From the NCBI RefSeq assembly GCF_030413635.1, contig NZ_CP129235.1, positions 2,604,001 to 2,668,000 on the forward strand: DNA of 64,000 nucleotides. Reading direction: 5' to 3'. The notes under the pieces are model-generated. The model was given only the letters and a program-made list of their open reading frames with translations. It had not been told where the DNA came from and searched no databases. Both the position numbers and the translations under genes were made by a program. This document shows positions 25,874 through 39,295 of the stretch, piece by piece. The number at the start of each line of letters is the position of its first letter. Within the stretch, counting starts at the first letter, position 1. The stretch is from Planococcus shenhongbingii. Lineage in GTDB: Bacteria > Bacillota > Bacilli > Bacillales_A > Planococcaceae.

Positions 25874-27220
25874 TTAATATTTCAATTGATCATTCAAAAT
25901 TTCCATTCCCTTTGCATAAAAACGTTCCATGTCTTCCCGAGGGACCAAGTTCCCGCCTGTCGCCCAGACAATATGGGTGATCATCTCTTCATTTAAGCCA
26001 TGGTTTGCTATATAATCACTTCCCAGCACTTCTCCTGGGCCTTTTAAGCCGGCAGTCGCAGAAGGCTCAACGGAGATGCCTTCACTGTCCGATAGCATTA
26101 CGAGCAATTTAAACAATTCACCGTCTTCCAAAGTGTAAACCCCGCTCACCAGCTTTTCGCTGATAGAAGAGGCAAAACTAGAAGGCCGGCCTACTGCCAA
26201 TCCATCTGCTTCCGTCCGGTTATCGATGCCAAAATCCTGAACGCTGACTTTCTCTTTTTCGCCTGTCAGCAATCCGATCAATACCGCCGGCGAATGCGTC
26301 GGTTCCACAAAAAAGCAATGCACAGCATCACCGAAAACTTGTTTCAATCCAAATGTGATGCCGCCAGGAGCACCACCGACGCCGCATGGCAAATAGACAA
26401 ATAAAGGATGATCCGCATCAACTGCAACTTGTTTTTCTTCAAGCTGCTGTTTCAAACGGAAAGCTGCGACGCTATAACCAAGAAATAGTTGTTTCGACTT
26501 TTCATCGTCTACAAAGTAAGCATTTGGATCCGCTTGCGTCCGTTCCCTGCCAAGCGTTATCGCTTTGCTGAAATCCCCTTCACATTCATAAACAATGGCA
26601 CCTTTTTGGCGAAGCAAGTCTTTTTTCCACTGCTTGGCATCCGATGACATATATACGGAGGTCTGAAAACCAAGCCTCGCACCTATGATGCCGATGCTGA
26701 GTCCCAAGTTTCCAGTAGATCCAACGCCAATCGAATAATTGCTGAAAAACTGCCTAAAAGCCGGTTTGGAAAACATTTCATAATTTTCCTCTTTTGAAAT
26801 CAATCCTGCTTTTATTGCCAGTTGTTCTGCCAAATACAGTACTTCATACACGCCACCGCGAGCTTTAATTGATCCCGCTATCGGCAATTCGTTGTCGCAT
26901 TTCAAGTATAAGTTTCCTTGTATATTCGTATGGTAATGTGCATTCAGCGCTTTTTTCATTTCTGTAATTTCTCTAAGCGGTGACTCGATGATGCCATCCG
27001 AAGGTTCCGCATCTTCGAATTCTTTAGCCAAAAAGGGAGCGAAACGCTGCCATAATAATTCCGCTTGTTCCATATCCTCTAAGGAAACTGCCATTGGCGG
27101 AACGTTATCCATAGAGGTTTGTTTCGGATTCTGCCAGAATACCGGCCTTAAAGAAAGTACGTCCTCCAATAAAGGATATTGCTGTTTCCAATTGTTGATT
27201 TGCTGTTGATTAACTTGCAT
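25874..27220 (-). CDS. dsdA: D-serine dehydratase (ammonia-lyase), PLP-dependent
   Basis: Deaminates D-serine to pyruvate and ammonia, removing a compound that inhibits growth. Of the fold-type II PLP enzymes this matches DsdA: PIAGSIKARGGVYEVL holds the Schiff-base lysine, GVGSTGNLGLSIG the phosphate loop, and the N-terminal RPVFWQN and C-terminal PSATAGLKGP are family features. The start is placed at ATG 27220, 8 nt after GAAAGGA, giving 448 residues; an in-frame ATG three codons earlier overlaps the ribosome-binding site. It is a single-gene unit; no DsdX or DsdC gene is next to it. Confidence 0.95.
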   Translation of the reverse strand: MQVNQQQINNWKQQYPLLEDVLSLRPVFWQNPKQTSMDNVPPMAVSLEDMEQAELLWQRFAPFLAKEFEDAEPSDGIIESPLREITEMKKALNAHYHTNIQGNLYLKCDNELPIAGSIKARGGVYEVLYLAEQLAIKAGLISKEENYEMFSKPAFRQFFSNYSIGVGSTGNLGLSIGIIGARLGFQTSVYMSSDAKQWKKDLLRQKGAIVYECEGDFSKAITLGRERTQADPNAYFVDDEKSKQLFLGYSVAAFRLKQQLEEKQVAVDADHPLFVYLPCGVGGAPGGITFGLKQVFGDAVHCFFVEPTHSPAVLIGLLTGEKEKVSVQDFGIDNRTEADGLAVGRPSSFASSISEKLVSGVYTLEDGELFKLLVMLSDSEGISVEPSATAGLKGPGEVLGSDYIANHGLNEEMITHIVWATGGNLVPREDMERFYAKGMEILNDQLKY

Positions 27221-27227
27221 GCATTTC

Positions 27228-27477
27228 ATCCTTTCTATCTAAAGATGCTCTTTGCTTCTATCATACACGAAACTCAGTTTTTTTTTGTTGATTTGCGTGA
27301 TTATTTTAGTTTCAGCAATTAGTAATCTTCCTGCAATGGCAGAAACCACCTTCTTCTGCTGAACTAAGTTGAACAGATGATTTTGAAAACCAAGACCTCT
27401 CCCATTAAGTCCAATTGCTGGCAAGGCCGCTATGACATTTAGTGCAGCAGGTAGAGATATATTTTACAATTTTTCAC
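27228..27477. other. Upstream region of dsdA with no recognisable gene
   Basis: About 250 bp without a convincing frame. A TATGAT sequence about 40 bp upstream of the dsdA ATG (minus strand) could be its -10 box, but no good -35 box is seen. A 61-codon minus-strand frame (27239-27424) lacks a ribosome-binding site and resembles nothing I know. Confidence 0.5.
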
Positions 27478-27575
27478 TTACTGTCCGGTTCGGTGCAAAT
27501 ACTGTCCGCTGTGCTATGAATACTGTCCGCTAAAGCCTTAATACTGTCCGCAATCAACCAAATACTGTCCAACAA
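27478..27575 (-). repeat. Array B: five direct repeats with an exact 21-bp period
   Basis: The core CTGTCC (GGACAG on the minus strand) starts at 27481, 27502, 27523, 27544 and 27565, every step being exactly 21 bp. The inner units share AATACTGTCCGC followed by about nine variable bases. Read on the minus strand, the array begins seven bases after the T-run of the pyrE terminator. One minus-strand frame stays open and would encode heptads of the form ADSI plus three residues, but it has no ribosome-binding site, so I treat the array as non-coding. Confidence 0.85.
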
Positions 27576-27576
27576 T

Positions 27577-27602
27577 AAAAAAGCCGACCCCAAGGTCAGC
27601 TT
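27577..27602 (-). terminator. pyr operon terminator
   Basis: AAGCTGACC (27602-27594) pairs with GGTCGGCTT (27589-27581) with one G-T pair, followed by six T. The pyrE stop codon lies inside the first arm. Confidence 0.88.
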
Positions 27603-28221
27603 CCCAACGTTCCTGCTTTCAAACTTTCATGCCAATCGGCAAGCATTGGCATATCCTCTTCTGAAATGGCGTTCATTTCCATTGCTTCTTCAACAAGAGC
27701 CGGGAAATTCGTCAAGGTATGGAACGTAAATCCGGCGCCAGTAATCGCTTCGATTGACTGCGGTAAATCGTATGTAAATATCGCCACGATGCCAAGCACG
27801 TCGAAGCCAGCCGCTTTCAATCCTTCTGCTGCCTGCAAGACTGAACCGCCTTTAGAAATCAAATCTTCCACAACGACCACTTTTTTTCCAGCTTCCACTT
27901 TGCCTTCGACCATATTGCCTTGGCCATGTTCTTTCGCTTTCGAACGGACATAAACCATCGGCAAGTCCAATAAATCACTGACCCATGCCGCGTGGGGAAT
28001 CCCCGCCGTTGCTGTACCGGCGACCACTTCACAGTCAGCGTAAAATTCATTGATCAGGCCCGCTAAACCTTTGGCAATTTCTTTTCGTACAGCCGGATAA
28101 GACATCGTCAGCCGGTTGTCGCAATAGATTGGTGATTTGATGCCGGATGCCCATGTGAATGGATCTTGGGGACGCAGCTCAACCGCTCCGATATACAATA
28201 ATTGCCTCGCGATATGTTGTT

Positions 28222-28225
<4 letters not shown>
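27596..28225 (-). CDS. pyrE: Orotate phosphoribosyltransferase
   Basis: Joins orotate and PRPP to OMP, step 5 of UMP synthesis. The PRPP-binding motif [13 protein letters not shown] (about 113-125) and [16 protein letters not shown] are diagnostic. The start is placed at ATG 28225, which overlaps the pyrF stop as ATGA and has GGAG nine bases upstream; the frame is open five codons further but without support. 209 residues, a normal length. Last gene of the operon. Confidence 0.97.
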
Positions 28226-30582
<2,357 letters not shown>

Positions 30583-30586
<4 letters not shown>

Positions 30587-33500
30587 AAGCCAGCTCCCAT
30601 TTCTTCTGCTGAAAATGTCATCGATTCGATGACGCGCAGCATCGCTTCTGCTGTGTCGAGTGACGTTAAGCAAGGGACTCCATTTTCCACAGATTCGCGG
30701 CGGATGCGGAAACCGTCCCGTTCCGGCTGTTTGCCTCTGGTCAATGTATTGATGACCAGCTGTGCATGGCCATTCTGGATCATATCAATCAGCGTCTTTC
30801 CTTCTGAACCAATTTTGCCGATTGTCGTAACGCGTACGCCAGCTTCTTCCAATGATTTTGCAGTTCCTTCGGTAGCCATAATCTGGTAGCCGATGGCTGT
30901 AAAGCGTTTTGCCAGGCCTACTGCTTCTTCTTTATCTTTATCCGAAATCGTCATCAATACAGACCCATGATCTTTAACTTCCATGCCTGCTGCGACAAGT
31001 CCTTTGTATAAAGCTTTTTCGAGCGTTGAATCTTTCCCCATGACTTCGCCTGTCGATTTCATCTCAGGTCCGAGTGTAATGTCTACGCGGCGCAGTTTAG
31101 CGAAAGAAAATACCGGCACTTTTACGTAAACGCCTTTTGAAAGCGGTGCAAGTCCTGGCGTGAAGCCTTGAGTGATGATGCTTTGTCCAAGAATCGCTTT
31201 CATCGCGATATTGGCCATTGGAATCGCCGTAATTTTGCTCATGAACGGCACTGTCCGGCTCGAGCGTGGATTCACTTCGATTACGAACACTTCACCTTTC
31301 GAGATGACGTACTGGATATTCAGCAAACCGACAATGTTCAAGCCTTTTGCCAGGCGAGTCGTATAATCAACTAATGTATCGAGCAAATCCTGTGAAATGT
31401 TTTGCGTCGGGTAGACCGCAATTGAATCTCCGGAATGGACTCCTGCTCGTTCGATATGTTCCATGATCCCCGGAATTAAAACATTCTCTCCGTCTGAAAT
31501 GGCATCAACTTCGATTTCGATTCCTGTCAAATATCTATCAACAAGAACCGGATGTTCCGGGCTCGCTTCAACGGCATGCTCCATATAATGGCGCAGGTCC
31601 GTTTCGTTATAGACGATTTCCATCGCGCGGCCACCCAAAACGTACGAAGGGCGAACGAGTACCGGATAGCCGATGTCATTGGCGATGACAGCCGCTTCTT
31701 CTGCTGACACTGCTGTTTTGCCAAGCGGCTGCGGAATGCCGATTTCATGCAAGGCCGCTTCGAATTTATTGCGGTTTTCTGCGCGGTCCAGGTCTTCAAG
31801 AGAAGTACCAAGGATTTTCACGCCATTTTGTTCAAGCTTGTCAGCCAAGTTGATGGCTGTCTGTCCGCCAAACTGAACCACTACCCCTTTCGGCTGTTCT
31901 ATTTCAACGATGTGCATGACGTCTTCTACGGTTAAAGGCTCAAAATACAATTTGTCTGAAATTGAGAAGTCTGTCGATACGGTTTCTGGATTGTTGTTAA
32001 TGATGATTGCTTCGTATCCCGCTTCTTTGATGGCCCATACGGAATGCACAGTTGCATAGTCAAACTCGACGCCTTGGCCGATCCGGATCGGGCCAGAACC
32101 AAGAACGATGATGCTTTCTTTATCCGTGCGAATTGATTCATTTTCATCTTCATACGTGCCGTAGAAATACGGTGTTTCCGACTCGAATTCCGCTGCACAC
32201 GTGTCGACCATTTTATAGACCGGCATCAGCTTCTGCTCTTTGCGCCAGTTATAGACTTCCTGCTCCGATACATTCCATAATTTCGCGATGGTTTTATCCG
32301 CAAAGCCCATGCGTTTCGCTTTTTTCGCTGTTGCATAATCAAAACTATTGTCGCTCAAGACATTTTCGTATTGGACGATATTGTGGAATTTCTTCAGGAA
32401 GAACAGGTCAATCTGGCTCCACTCATGGATGGTTTCAATTGTCACACCGCGGCGGAGTGCTTCCCCGATAAAGAACAAGCGCTCATCGCCCGCACGGCAA
32501 ATGCGTTTTTGGATCCACTCATCACTCATGGCATCAGCATTTTTCAAGTCAAGATGGAACTGGCCTGTTTCAAGAGACCGTACTGCTTTCAAAATCGCCT
32601 CTTCAAATGAACGGCCCATCGCCATGACTTCACCTGTCGCTTTCATTTGCGTGCCCAAGTTGCGTTTTGCCGATTCGAACTTATCGAACGGCCAGCGCGG
32701 AATCTTCGCAACTACATAATCCAGTGCCGGTTCGAACGAAGCGTAAGTGCGTCCGGTTACCGGGTTCATCATTTCATCCAGCGTCAATCCAACAGCAATT
32801 TTTGCAGCCAGTTTGGCAATCGGATAGCCTGTCGCTTTTGATGCCAGTGCCGATGAACGGCTGACACGCGGATTTACTTCGATGATGTAGTAATTAAAGC
32901 TGTCTGGATCTAGTGCAAGCTGGACGTTGCAGCCGCCTTCGATTTTCAAAGCCCGGATGATTTTCAATGATACATTGCGCAGCATCTGGTATTCCCTGTC
33001 GGACAGCGTTTGGCTTGGTGCAACAACAATCGAGTCGCCAGTATGGATGCCGACCGGATCGACGTTCTCCATATTGCAGACTACAATCGCCGTATCATTG
33101 GCGTCCCGCATGACTTCATATTCAATTTCCTTAAGGCCGGCTATTGATTTTTCGAGCAGGCATTGTGTTACGGGGCTGTATTTCAAACCGCTTGTGACGA
33201 TTTCCCGCAGTTCTTCTGGCGTGTGGCAAATCCCGCCTCCAGTGCCGCCTAAAGTGAACGCTGGACGGACGATGACTGGGAATCCCACGCGTTCGACAAA
33301 AGTTTTCGCTTCGTCCAGGTTATGGATGATATCTGAGTCCGGAACCGGTTCTCCAAGTTCGTTCATCAATGTCCTGAACAAATCACGGTCTTCTGCTTTA
33401 TGGATGGCTTCCAGTTTCGTGCCTAAAATTTCAATGCCCAGTTCGTCCAAAATTCCGGACTCATCCAATTCTATGGCCATATTAAGCCCTGTTTGCCCAC

Positions 33501-33771
33501 CAAGTGTCGGAAGTAAAGCATCTGGACGCTCTTTTCGAAGGATGCGGCTGACAAAATCGAGTGTAATCGGTTCGATATACACTTTATCTGCAATTTCTGT
33601 ATCGGTCATGATTGTTGCCGGGTTGGAGTTGATCAGAATGACGCGGTAGCCTTCTTCTTTTAATGCCAAGCAGGCTTGTGTTCCGGCATAGTCAAATTCT
33701 GCAGCTTGTCCAATAACGATCGGACCTGATCCGATTACGAGTATACTTTGAATATCTTGTCTTTTAGGCAT
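30583..33771 (-). CDS. carB: Carbamoyl-phosphate synthase large subunit, pyrimidine type
   Basis: Makes carbamoyl phosphate from ammonia (delivered by CarA), bicarbonate and two ATP. 1062 residues with the expected internal duplication: two ATP-grasp halves, each starting with [26 protein letters not shown] sequence (about residues 10 and 555) and containing EVNPR(V/S)SRS. The C-terminal ~130 residues form the MGS-like allosteric domain, where UMP or PRPP acts in the Bacillus enzyme. Its position in the pyr operon supports the pyrimidine-specific form (pyrAB). It overlaps carA by 8 nt. Confidence 0.98.
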
Positions 33772-34858
33772 ATTGCTGCTCCTTTCGAGTTGCGCTCATA
33801 ATGTCGATAAAACGGTCGAACAGATAGTTTGAATCTTCCGGTCCAGGTGATGATTCCGGATGATATTGCACGGTAAACGCGGGGTAATCCAAGTGGGCGA
33901 GCCCTTCATTGGTGCCGTCGTTGATCGCTCTATGCGTTACTTTCAGGCGCGTGCCCTGCAAAGTATCTTCATCCACTGCATAGCCATGGTTTTGTGAAGT
34001 GATTTCCACTCTTCCTGTCGCCAAATCTTTTACCGGATGATTGCCGCCGCGATGTCCGAATTTCAGTTTGAAGGTTTCGGCTCCACAGGCACGGGCAAAC
34101 AGCTGGTGGCCCAGACAAATTCCGAAAATCGGCACTTGGCCGAGTAGTTCCCGAACCACCTCGACACATTGTTCTACGTCTTTCGGATCTCCAGGACCAT
34201 TTGACAACATGACACCGTCCGGCCCCCAAGCCAAAATTTCTTGAGAAGTTGTGTTATAAGGGACAACGATCACGTCGCAATCCCGATTATTCAATTCACG
34301 CAAGATGCCGTGCTTCATGCCGTAGTCAATCAGAACCACCCGTTTGCCGCGGCCAGGGCTTGGATAAGGGCGTGCTGTTGAAACCTGCTCCACTTGATTA
34401 TTCGGCATTTCCGTTCCCTTAAGTTTTGCCACCACTTCATCGACGTTCACTTCTTCGCCTGCAGCTGTCAAAACCCCTTTGATTGAGCCTTTGGAACGAA
34501 TCAGCCGCGTCAATTTGCGGGTATCTATTTCAGCAATTCCCGGAATATTTTTTATGCGGAATAAATCATCAAGTGTTGAGTTGCAGCGGAAATTGGATGG
34601 ATATTCGGCAACTTCACGGACCACCATGCCTTTTACAGCAGGCTGGATGGATTCAAAATCATCGCTGTTAATGCCGTAATTGCCAATCAATGGGTACGTC
34701 ATGGTGACAATCTGTCCGCAGTAAGATGGATCCGATAAAATTTCCTGATACCCTGTCATGCTCGTGTTGAACACCACTTCGCCCACTGATGCAGTGTCGC
34801 TGCCGAATGCCGTACCTTCAAATACCGTTCCGTCTTCTAGAATTAAATACCGTTTCAT
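33764..34858 (-). CDS. carA: Carbamoyl-phosphate synthase small (glutaminase) subunit, pyrimidine type
   Basis: Class I glutamine amidotransferase that supplies ammonia to CarB. The N-terminal CPSase domain begins [19 protein letters not shown]; the glutaminase domain has the nucleophile in [11 protein letters not shown] and the His/Glu pair in [11 protein letters not shown]. The start at 34858 overlaps the pyrC stop by one base (TAATG); sequence upstream in frame is the end of pyrC. 364 residues, normal. Confidence 0.98.
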   Translation of the reverse strand: MKRYLILEDGTVFEGTAFGSDTASVGEVVFNTSMTGYQEILSDPSYCGQIVTMTYPLIGNYGINSDDFESIQPAVKGMVVREVAEYPSNFRCNSTLDDLFRIKNIPGIAEIDTRKLTRLIRSKGSIKGVLTAAGEEVNVDEVVAKLKGTEMPNNQVEQVSTARPYPSPGRGKRVVLIDYGMKHGILRELNNRDCDVIVVPYNTTSQEILAWGPDGVMLSNGPGDPKDVEQCVEVVRELLGQVPIFGICLGHQLFARACGAETFKLKFGHRGGNHPVKDLATGRVEITSQNHGYAVDEDTLQGTRLKVTHRAINDGTNEGLAHLDYPAFTVQYHPESSPGPEDSNYLFDRFIDIMSATRKEQQYA

Positions 34859-36135
34859 TATTTTGTCTCCTCCTGCCATACGATTTGTCCACCGTAAATT
34901 GTCATTGCCGGCCATCCGATGCAACTCCAGCCGCCGAATGGAGTATTTCTGCCTTTGGTTAAAAATTCATTGATTTGGATTGGCTGTTCTTTTTCCAAAT
35001 CCAGCAGCACTAAATCAGCTGTTGTGCCAACTTCCATTGTTCCATAAGGCAGTCCGAATGTTTCGCTTGGTTTAATGGTCAGCCAGTCAATCAATTGCTG
35101 CAGCGTCCATTTGCCGGTTTCGACGAACTTTGTATACAGCAGCGGAAACGCCGTTTCAAATCCGACGATGCCAAAAGGCGCTTTTTGCATGCCGTTCGAT
35201 TTTTCTTGCAATGTGTGCGGTGCATGGTCTGTCGCAATAAAGTCCAGTGTGCCGTCCAGCAAGCCTTCGTGCAGCGCTTCTAAATCTTCTTTGGCACGAA
35301 GCGGCGGGTTCATTTTCCAGTTGGCGTCATCTCCCGGAATATCGTCTTCCGACAGCAGTAAATGGTGCGGCGTCACTTCTGCCGTTACGTGGATGCCTGC
35401 ACGTTTTGCATCGCGGATGACACGGACTGATTCTTTCGTAGAAACGTGGCATACGTGATAATGTGCACCTGCTGCTTCCGCCAGCAGAATGTCCCGAGCA
35501 ATATGAACCGATTCAGCAATCGATGGAATTCCATTAAGCCCAAGTTCGCTGCTTCGTCTGCCTTCATGCATGACGCCGTCATATATCAGGCTATTGTCTT
35601 CACAATGTGCCACAACCGGCATATCGATCTTTGCAGCGTCCAGCATCGTTTCGTACATCATTCCCGCTTGCTGTATGCCGACTCCGTCATCCGTGAAAGC
35701 GAAAGCGCCGTTTTCTTTAAGTTCCTGCAAGTTCGTGCGTTCTTTTCCGGCTTCCCGGATGGTGATGGAAGCATACGGCAAAACTCGGATAAGCGCATTT
35801 TTCTCAATCAAATCGTTGACATGCTGCAGATTTTCTTTCGTATCCGGCACTGGACGTGTATTCGGCATCGCACAGATTGTCGTATAGCCGCCTTTGGCTG
35901 CAGATTTTGTCCCGCTTTCGATTGTTTCTTTTTGCTCGCCGCCTGGTTCACGCAAATGCACATGAACATCTACAAATCCTGGTGCGATCATCCGGCCTTT
36001 GCCGTCTATTTCATTTTCTCCATTAGGATTCAAATTAGCTCCAATTTCCTTAACCTTCCCTTGTGCAACTCGCACATCCGTCTCTGTCAGTTCTCCGTTT
36101 TCCAGCATCTTCACGTTTTTAATCAACAATTCCAT
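34858..36135 (-). CDS. pyrC: Dihydroorotase
   Basis: Zinc amidohydrolase closing carbamoyl aspartate to dihydroorotate. Metal and catalytic motifs: [15 protein letters not shown] (about 58-72), [18 protein letters not shown] and [13 protein letters not shown] 36135 is preferred, with AAAGGGAG at suitable distance. An ATG two codons upstream overlaps the pyrB stop. 425 residues, as in the Bacillus-type (class I) enzyme. Confidence 0.97.
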   Translation of the reverse strand: MELLIKNVKMLENGELTETDVRVAQGKVKEIGANLNPNGENEIDGKGRMIAPGFVDVHVHLREPGGEQKETIESGTKSAAKGGYTTICAMPNTRPVPDTKENLQHVNDLIEKNALIRVLPYASITIREAGKERTNLQELKENGAFAFTDDGVGIQQAGMMYETMLDAAKIDMPVVAHCEDNSLIYDGVMHEGRRSSELGLNGIPSIAESVHIARDILLAEAAGAHYHVCHVSTKESVRVIRDAKRAGIHVTAEVTPHHLLLSEDDIPGDDANWKMNPPLRAKEDLEALHEGLLDGTLDFIATDHAPHTLQEKSNGMQKAPFGIVGFETAFPLLYTKFVETGKWTLQQLIDWLTIKPSETFGLPYGTMEVGTTADLVLLDLEKEQPIQINEFLTKGRNTPFGGWSCIGWPAMTIYGGQIVWQEETK

Positions 36136-36137
36136 TC

Positions 36138-37007
36138 TCATTCTCTCCCTTTTAATGCATATTCCAGTACAGCCATCCGGACAAAAACTCCGTTTGCCAT
36201 TTGTTTGAATATCCGCGAACGTTCGCATTCTACTAGGCAATCCGCGATTTCAACTCCTCTATTGATTGGAGCGGGGTGCATAATGATCGCCGAGTCTTTC
36301 ATTTTCCGTTCACGCTCAACGGTCAGGCCATATTGTGCGTGATAGTTTTCTTTTGAGAACAAGGCGGATACCGCATGGCGTTCGTGCTGGACGCGCAGCA
36401 TCATGACCACATCTGTATCAGCGAGAAAGTCATCCAGGTTTTGCGACGTTTTGTAGTTGCCGCTCCATTCTTTCGGACAGACGAACGAAACTTTGGCACC
36501 GAGCTGTTCAAGTGCCGCAGCATTTGATTTTGCCACCCGGCTATGGGCGATGTCTCCAACAATCGTTACATGGATTCCTTCAAACCGGCCGAACTCCTGG
36601 TGGATGGTGTACAAGTCCAGCAATGACTGTGTCGGATGCTGCCCCGAACCATCGCCTCCGTTAATGATGGCGACATTGCAGCCTTTAAGTTCTTCATAAT
36701 AAGCTTCTTCTTCGTGTCGGATAACGATTCCGTTCACGCCAATCGATTCAAAAGTTTTGACAGTGTCATACAAAGTCTCTCCTTTTTGGACACTTGAAAA
36801 TGCAGTTTCGAAGGGCAGCACCGTCAGCCCCATTTTATGTTCCGCCATTTCAAAACTCATTTTCGTCCGTGTGCTTGGTTCATAGAACAAGTTGACGATA
36901 GTGCCTGTCATTGGATGTTGCTCGCCGCGCTCGAATTCTCCTGCCCGTTTCAGCAATTTCATGATGGTTGAATTTTTCAAGTTGTTCATTGTCAGTACGT
37001 TTGGCAA
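36138..37007 (-). CDS. pyrB: Aspartate carbamoyltransferase catalytic subunit
   Basis: Commits carbamoyl phosphate to pyrimidine synthesis. Carbamoyl-phosphate site [13 protein letters not shown] (about 46-58), [11 protein letters not shown] (about 125-135) and [12 protein letters not shown] are present. The start is a TTG after GGAAGGG; the N-terminus [10 protein letters not shown] then lines up with B. subtilis PyrB. 289 residues. No pyrI regulatory-subunit gene follows, in line with unregulated Bacillus-type enzymes. Confidence 0.97.
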   Translation of the reverse strand: MPNVLTMNNLKNSTIMKLLKRAGEFERGEQHPMTGTIVNLFYEPSTRTKMSFEMAEHKMGLTVLPFETAFSSVQKGETLYDTVKTFESIGVNGIVIRHEEEAYYEELKGCNVAIINGGDGSGQHPTQSLLDLYTIHQEFGRFEGIHVTIVGDIAHSRVAKSNAAALEQLGAKVSFVCPKEWSGNYKTSQNLDDFLADTDVVMMLRVQHERHAVSALFSKENYHAQYGLTVERERKMKDSAIIMHPAPINRGVEIADCLVECERSRIFKQMANGVFVRMAVLEYALKGRE

Positions 37008-37151
37008 GTGGATCCCTTCCTTTCATAAAGAGAAATTTTACTCAGTGGGGGTTTTCTTCATCCACTGAATATTAGTTGAACCAATCGGGTTTTTATGGTC
37101 AGTTGATTTCCTACTTCAAAAAGCGGGAGTCTTACTGACCGTTGAAACCGG

Positions 37152-37244
37152 ATAAAAAAACACCTTCCTGAAGGCAGGAAGGTGTGAGGAAATAAAGGCA
37201 TAATTCGCCCTTGCTTCGACCCTTTCCATGCCTCTCTGGACATT
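37152..37244 (-). promoter_or_regulatory. PyrR attenuator between pyrP and pyrB
   Basis: The minus strand carries the PyrR anti-antiterminator loop GTCCAGAGAGGC (37241-37230). About 45 nt later comes an intrinsic terminator, ACACCTTCCTG (37185-37175) / CAGGAAGGTGT (37170-37160), plus a seven-T run. With PyrR and UMP bound, the terminator should form and stop transcription before pyrB. The motif is directly readable; the mechanism is known from B. subtilis. Confidence 0.92.
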
Positions 37245-37260
37245 CATTAAAAGGTGATTA

Positions 37261-38550
37261 TTAAGTTCCGTGATCAATTTCGTCTTTATTGCGTCCTGGC
37301 AAGATCAGATTCAGTAAAACGCCTACGATGGCTGCCAACGCCATTCCTTCGATTGAGAACGACTCGCTGAACTGAATTTTCGCTCCGCCGATCCCGATAA
37401 CCAAGATAACCGAAGAAATGACCAGGTTCCGTTTGTCTCCAAAATTGATGCGGTTGTCTACCAGCATGCGCAGGCCGGATGATGCGATAATACCGAACAG
37501 CAGGATGGAGATGCCGCCTAAAACCGCTGTTGGAATGGTCTCGATGACTGCCATCAGTTTTCCGAAAAACGAGAACAAGATGGCAAACACAGCGGCTCCG
37601 ATGATGACATAGATGCTGAATACGCGCGTGATGGCAAGAACTCCGATGTTTTCGCCGTAAGTTGTCTTCGGTGGCCCTCCGACAAAAGATGAAACCAATG
37701 TGCCCAGGCCGTCTCCAAGAATCGAGCGGTGAAGACCGGGATCTTTTATGTAGTTCCGTTCAACTATTTTCCCAAGTACCAGCTGGTGTCCGATGTGTTC
37801 GGAAATGGTTACGATTGCAATCGGCACCATGACGAACAGCAGCGTCGGCGTTACGGTAAAGCTGTAGTCGATTCCCGGAATCAGAAAGTCCGGCACTTGG
37901 AACCAGTTCGCTTGATCAATCGGTGCATAATCGATAATTCCGATGGCTGCCGAGTACAGATACCCTGCAATGATGCCGATCAGGATTGGCATCAAGCTGA
38001 TGATATTCTTAAAGTAGATATTACAGATGATGGCAGTTATTAATGTCACAAGTGCTGCAGAGAAATGTTTCATGCTATATTGGCTCACACCGTCTACCGT
38101 TATGTTCATCGCCATATCAACCGCTGTTCCAGACAATGCCAGTCCGATGACGATAATGACCGGCCCCACTACAATCGGCGGGAGCAGTTCCATCAGCCAC
38201 CGGTAGCCGGTCTTCCAGATGATCAATGCGACGATGGCATAGACGAGCGACACAAACATCGCTCCGATCATCGCTGAACCGATGCCGCCGGTTTCAGTTG
38301 CAATGGTGATTGGCACAATAAACGCAAACGATGAACCGAGATAAGCCGGCACTTTGAACTGAGTGATAAGGATAAAAATGATAGTTGCGATGCCGCTTGT
38401 CAAAAGCGCAATCGCCGGGCTCAAGCCGACCAATTTTGGAACGAGAATCGTCGCACCGAACATGGCGAACATATGCTGTAGGCTCAATGAAATCCATTGG
38501 ACCGTTTTCGGTTGATCTTGTACATCGAGTACTGCTTCATTCACGGTCAT
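37261..38550 (-). CDS. pyrP: Uracil permease (NCS2 family)
   Basis: 429-residue membrane protein with about 12-14 hydrophobic segments. MTVNEAVLDVQDQPKTVQW, the first segment LSLQHMFAMFGATILVP, and the NCS2 signature region (SEHIGHQLVLGKIVERNY, GDGLGTLVSSFVGGPPKTTYGENIGV in shorter pieces) identify the proton-coupled uracil importer of the PyrP/UraA type. It lies 12 nt after pyrR. That gap is too short to hold the second attenuator found at this place in B. subtilis. Confidence 0.96.
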   Translation of the reverse strand: MTVNEAVLDVQDQPKTVQWISLSLQHMFAMFGATILVPKLVGLSPAIALLTSGIATIIFILITQFKVPAYLGSSFAFIVPITIATETGGIGSAMIGAMFVSLVYAIVALIIWKTGYRWLMELLPPIVVGPVIIVIGLALSGTAVDMAMNITVDGVSQYSMKHFSAALVTLITAIICNIYFKNIISLMPILIGIIAGYLYSAAIGIIDYAPIDQANWFQVPDFLIPGIDYSFTVTPTLLFVMVPIAIVTISEHIGHQLVLGKIVERNYIKDPGLHRSILGDGLGTLVSSFVGGPPKTTYGENIGVLAITRVFSIYVIIGAAVFAILFSFFGKLMAVIETIPTAVLGGISILLFGIIASSGLRMLVDNRINFGDKRNLVISSVILVIGIGGAKIQFSESFSIEGMALAAIVGVLLNLILPGRNKDEIDHGT

Positions 38551-38562
38551 ATCTCTCCATTT

Positions 38563-39230
<668 letters not shown>

Positions 39231-39265
39231 TTTTAAAGGTGTTGCTTATTCGATTTGTTTTTTTA

Positions 39266-39295
39266 AGTATAAAGAACAAGCTATTGCTTTGTCAA
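39266..39295 (-). promoter_or_regulatory. pyr operon sigma-A promoter
   Basis: Consensus -35 TTGACA (39295-39290), 18-bp spacer, TATACT -10 (39271-39266). The TGA stop codon of rluD (39294-39292) is part of the -35 box. Confidence 0.9.

Noticed and set aside
25862..25960. GAGGAGGT ribosome-binding-like sequence on the plus strand just after dsdA
   Set aside because: No ATG or GTG follows at proper distance; a TTG frame there is short and antisense to dsdA.
27239..27424. 61-codon minus-strand frame upstream of dsdA
   Set aside because: No ribosome-binding site, covers the presumed dsdA promoter, and resembles no known protein.
27478..27575. Array B or A as a CRISPR
   Set aside because: Repeat units are only about 12 bp with 9-10 bp spacers, far below CRISPR sizes, and no cas gene is in the window.
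27478..27610. Array B as a heptad-coding small gene (ADSI repeats)
   Set aside because: The open frame is a consequence of the 21-bp period being a multiple of three; there is no start signal and it begins after an intrinsic terminator.
32927..33649. 240-codon plus-strand open frame opposite carB
   Set aside because: Lies within the conserved N-terminal half of carB; Ser-rich, no start signals, no recognisable domain.
35446..36342. 298-codon plus-strand open frame opposite pyrC and pyrB
   Set aside because: It is fully antisense to two unmistakable enzymes, has no ribosome-binding site, and its His/Phe/Cys-rich product is typical of a reverse-strand shadow.
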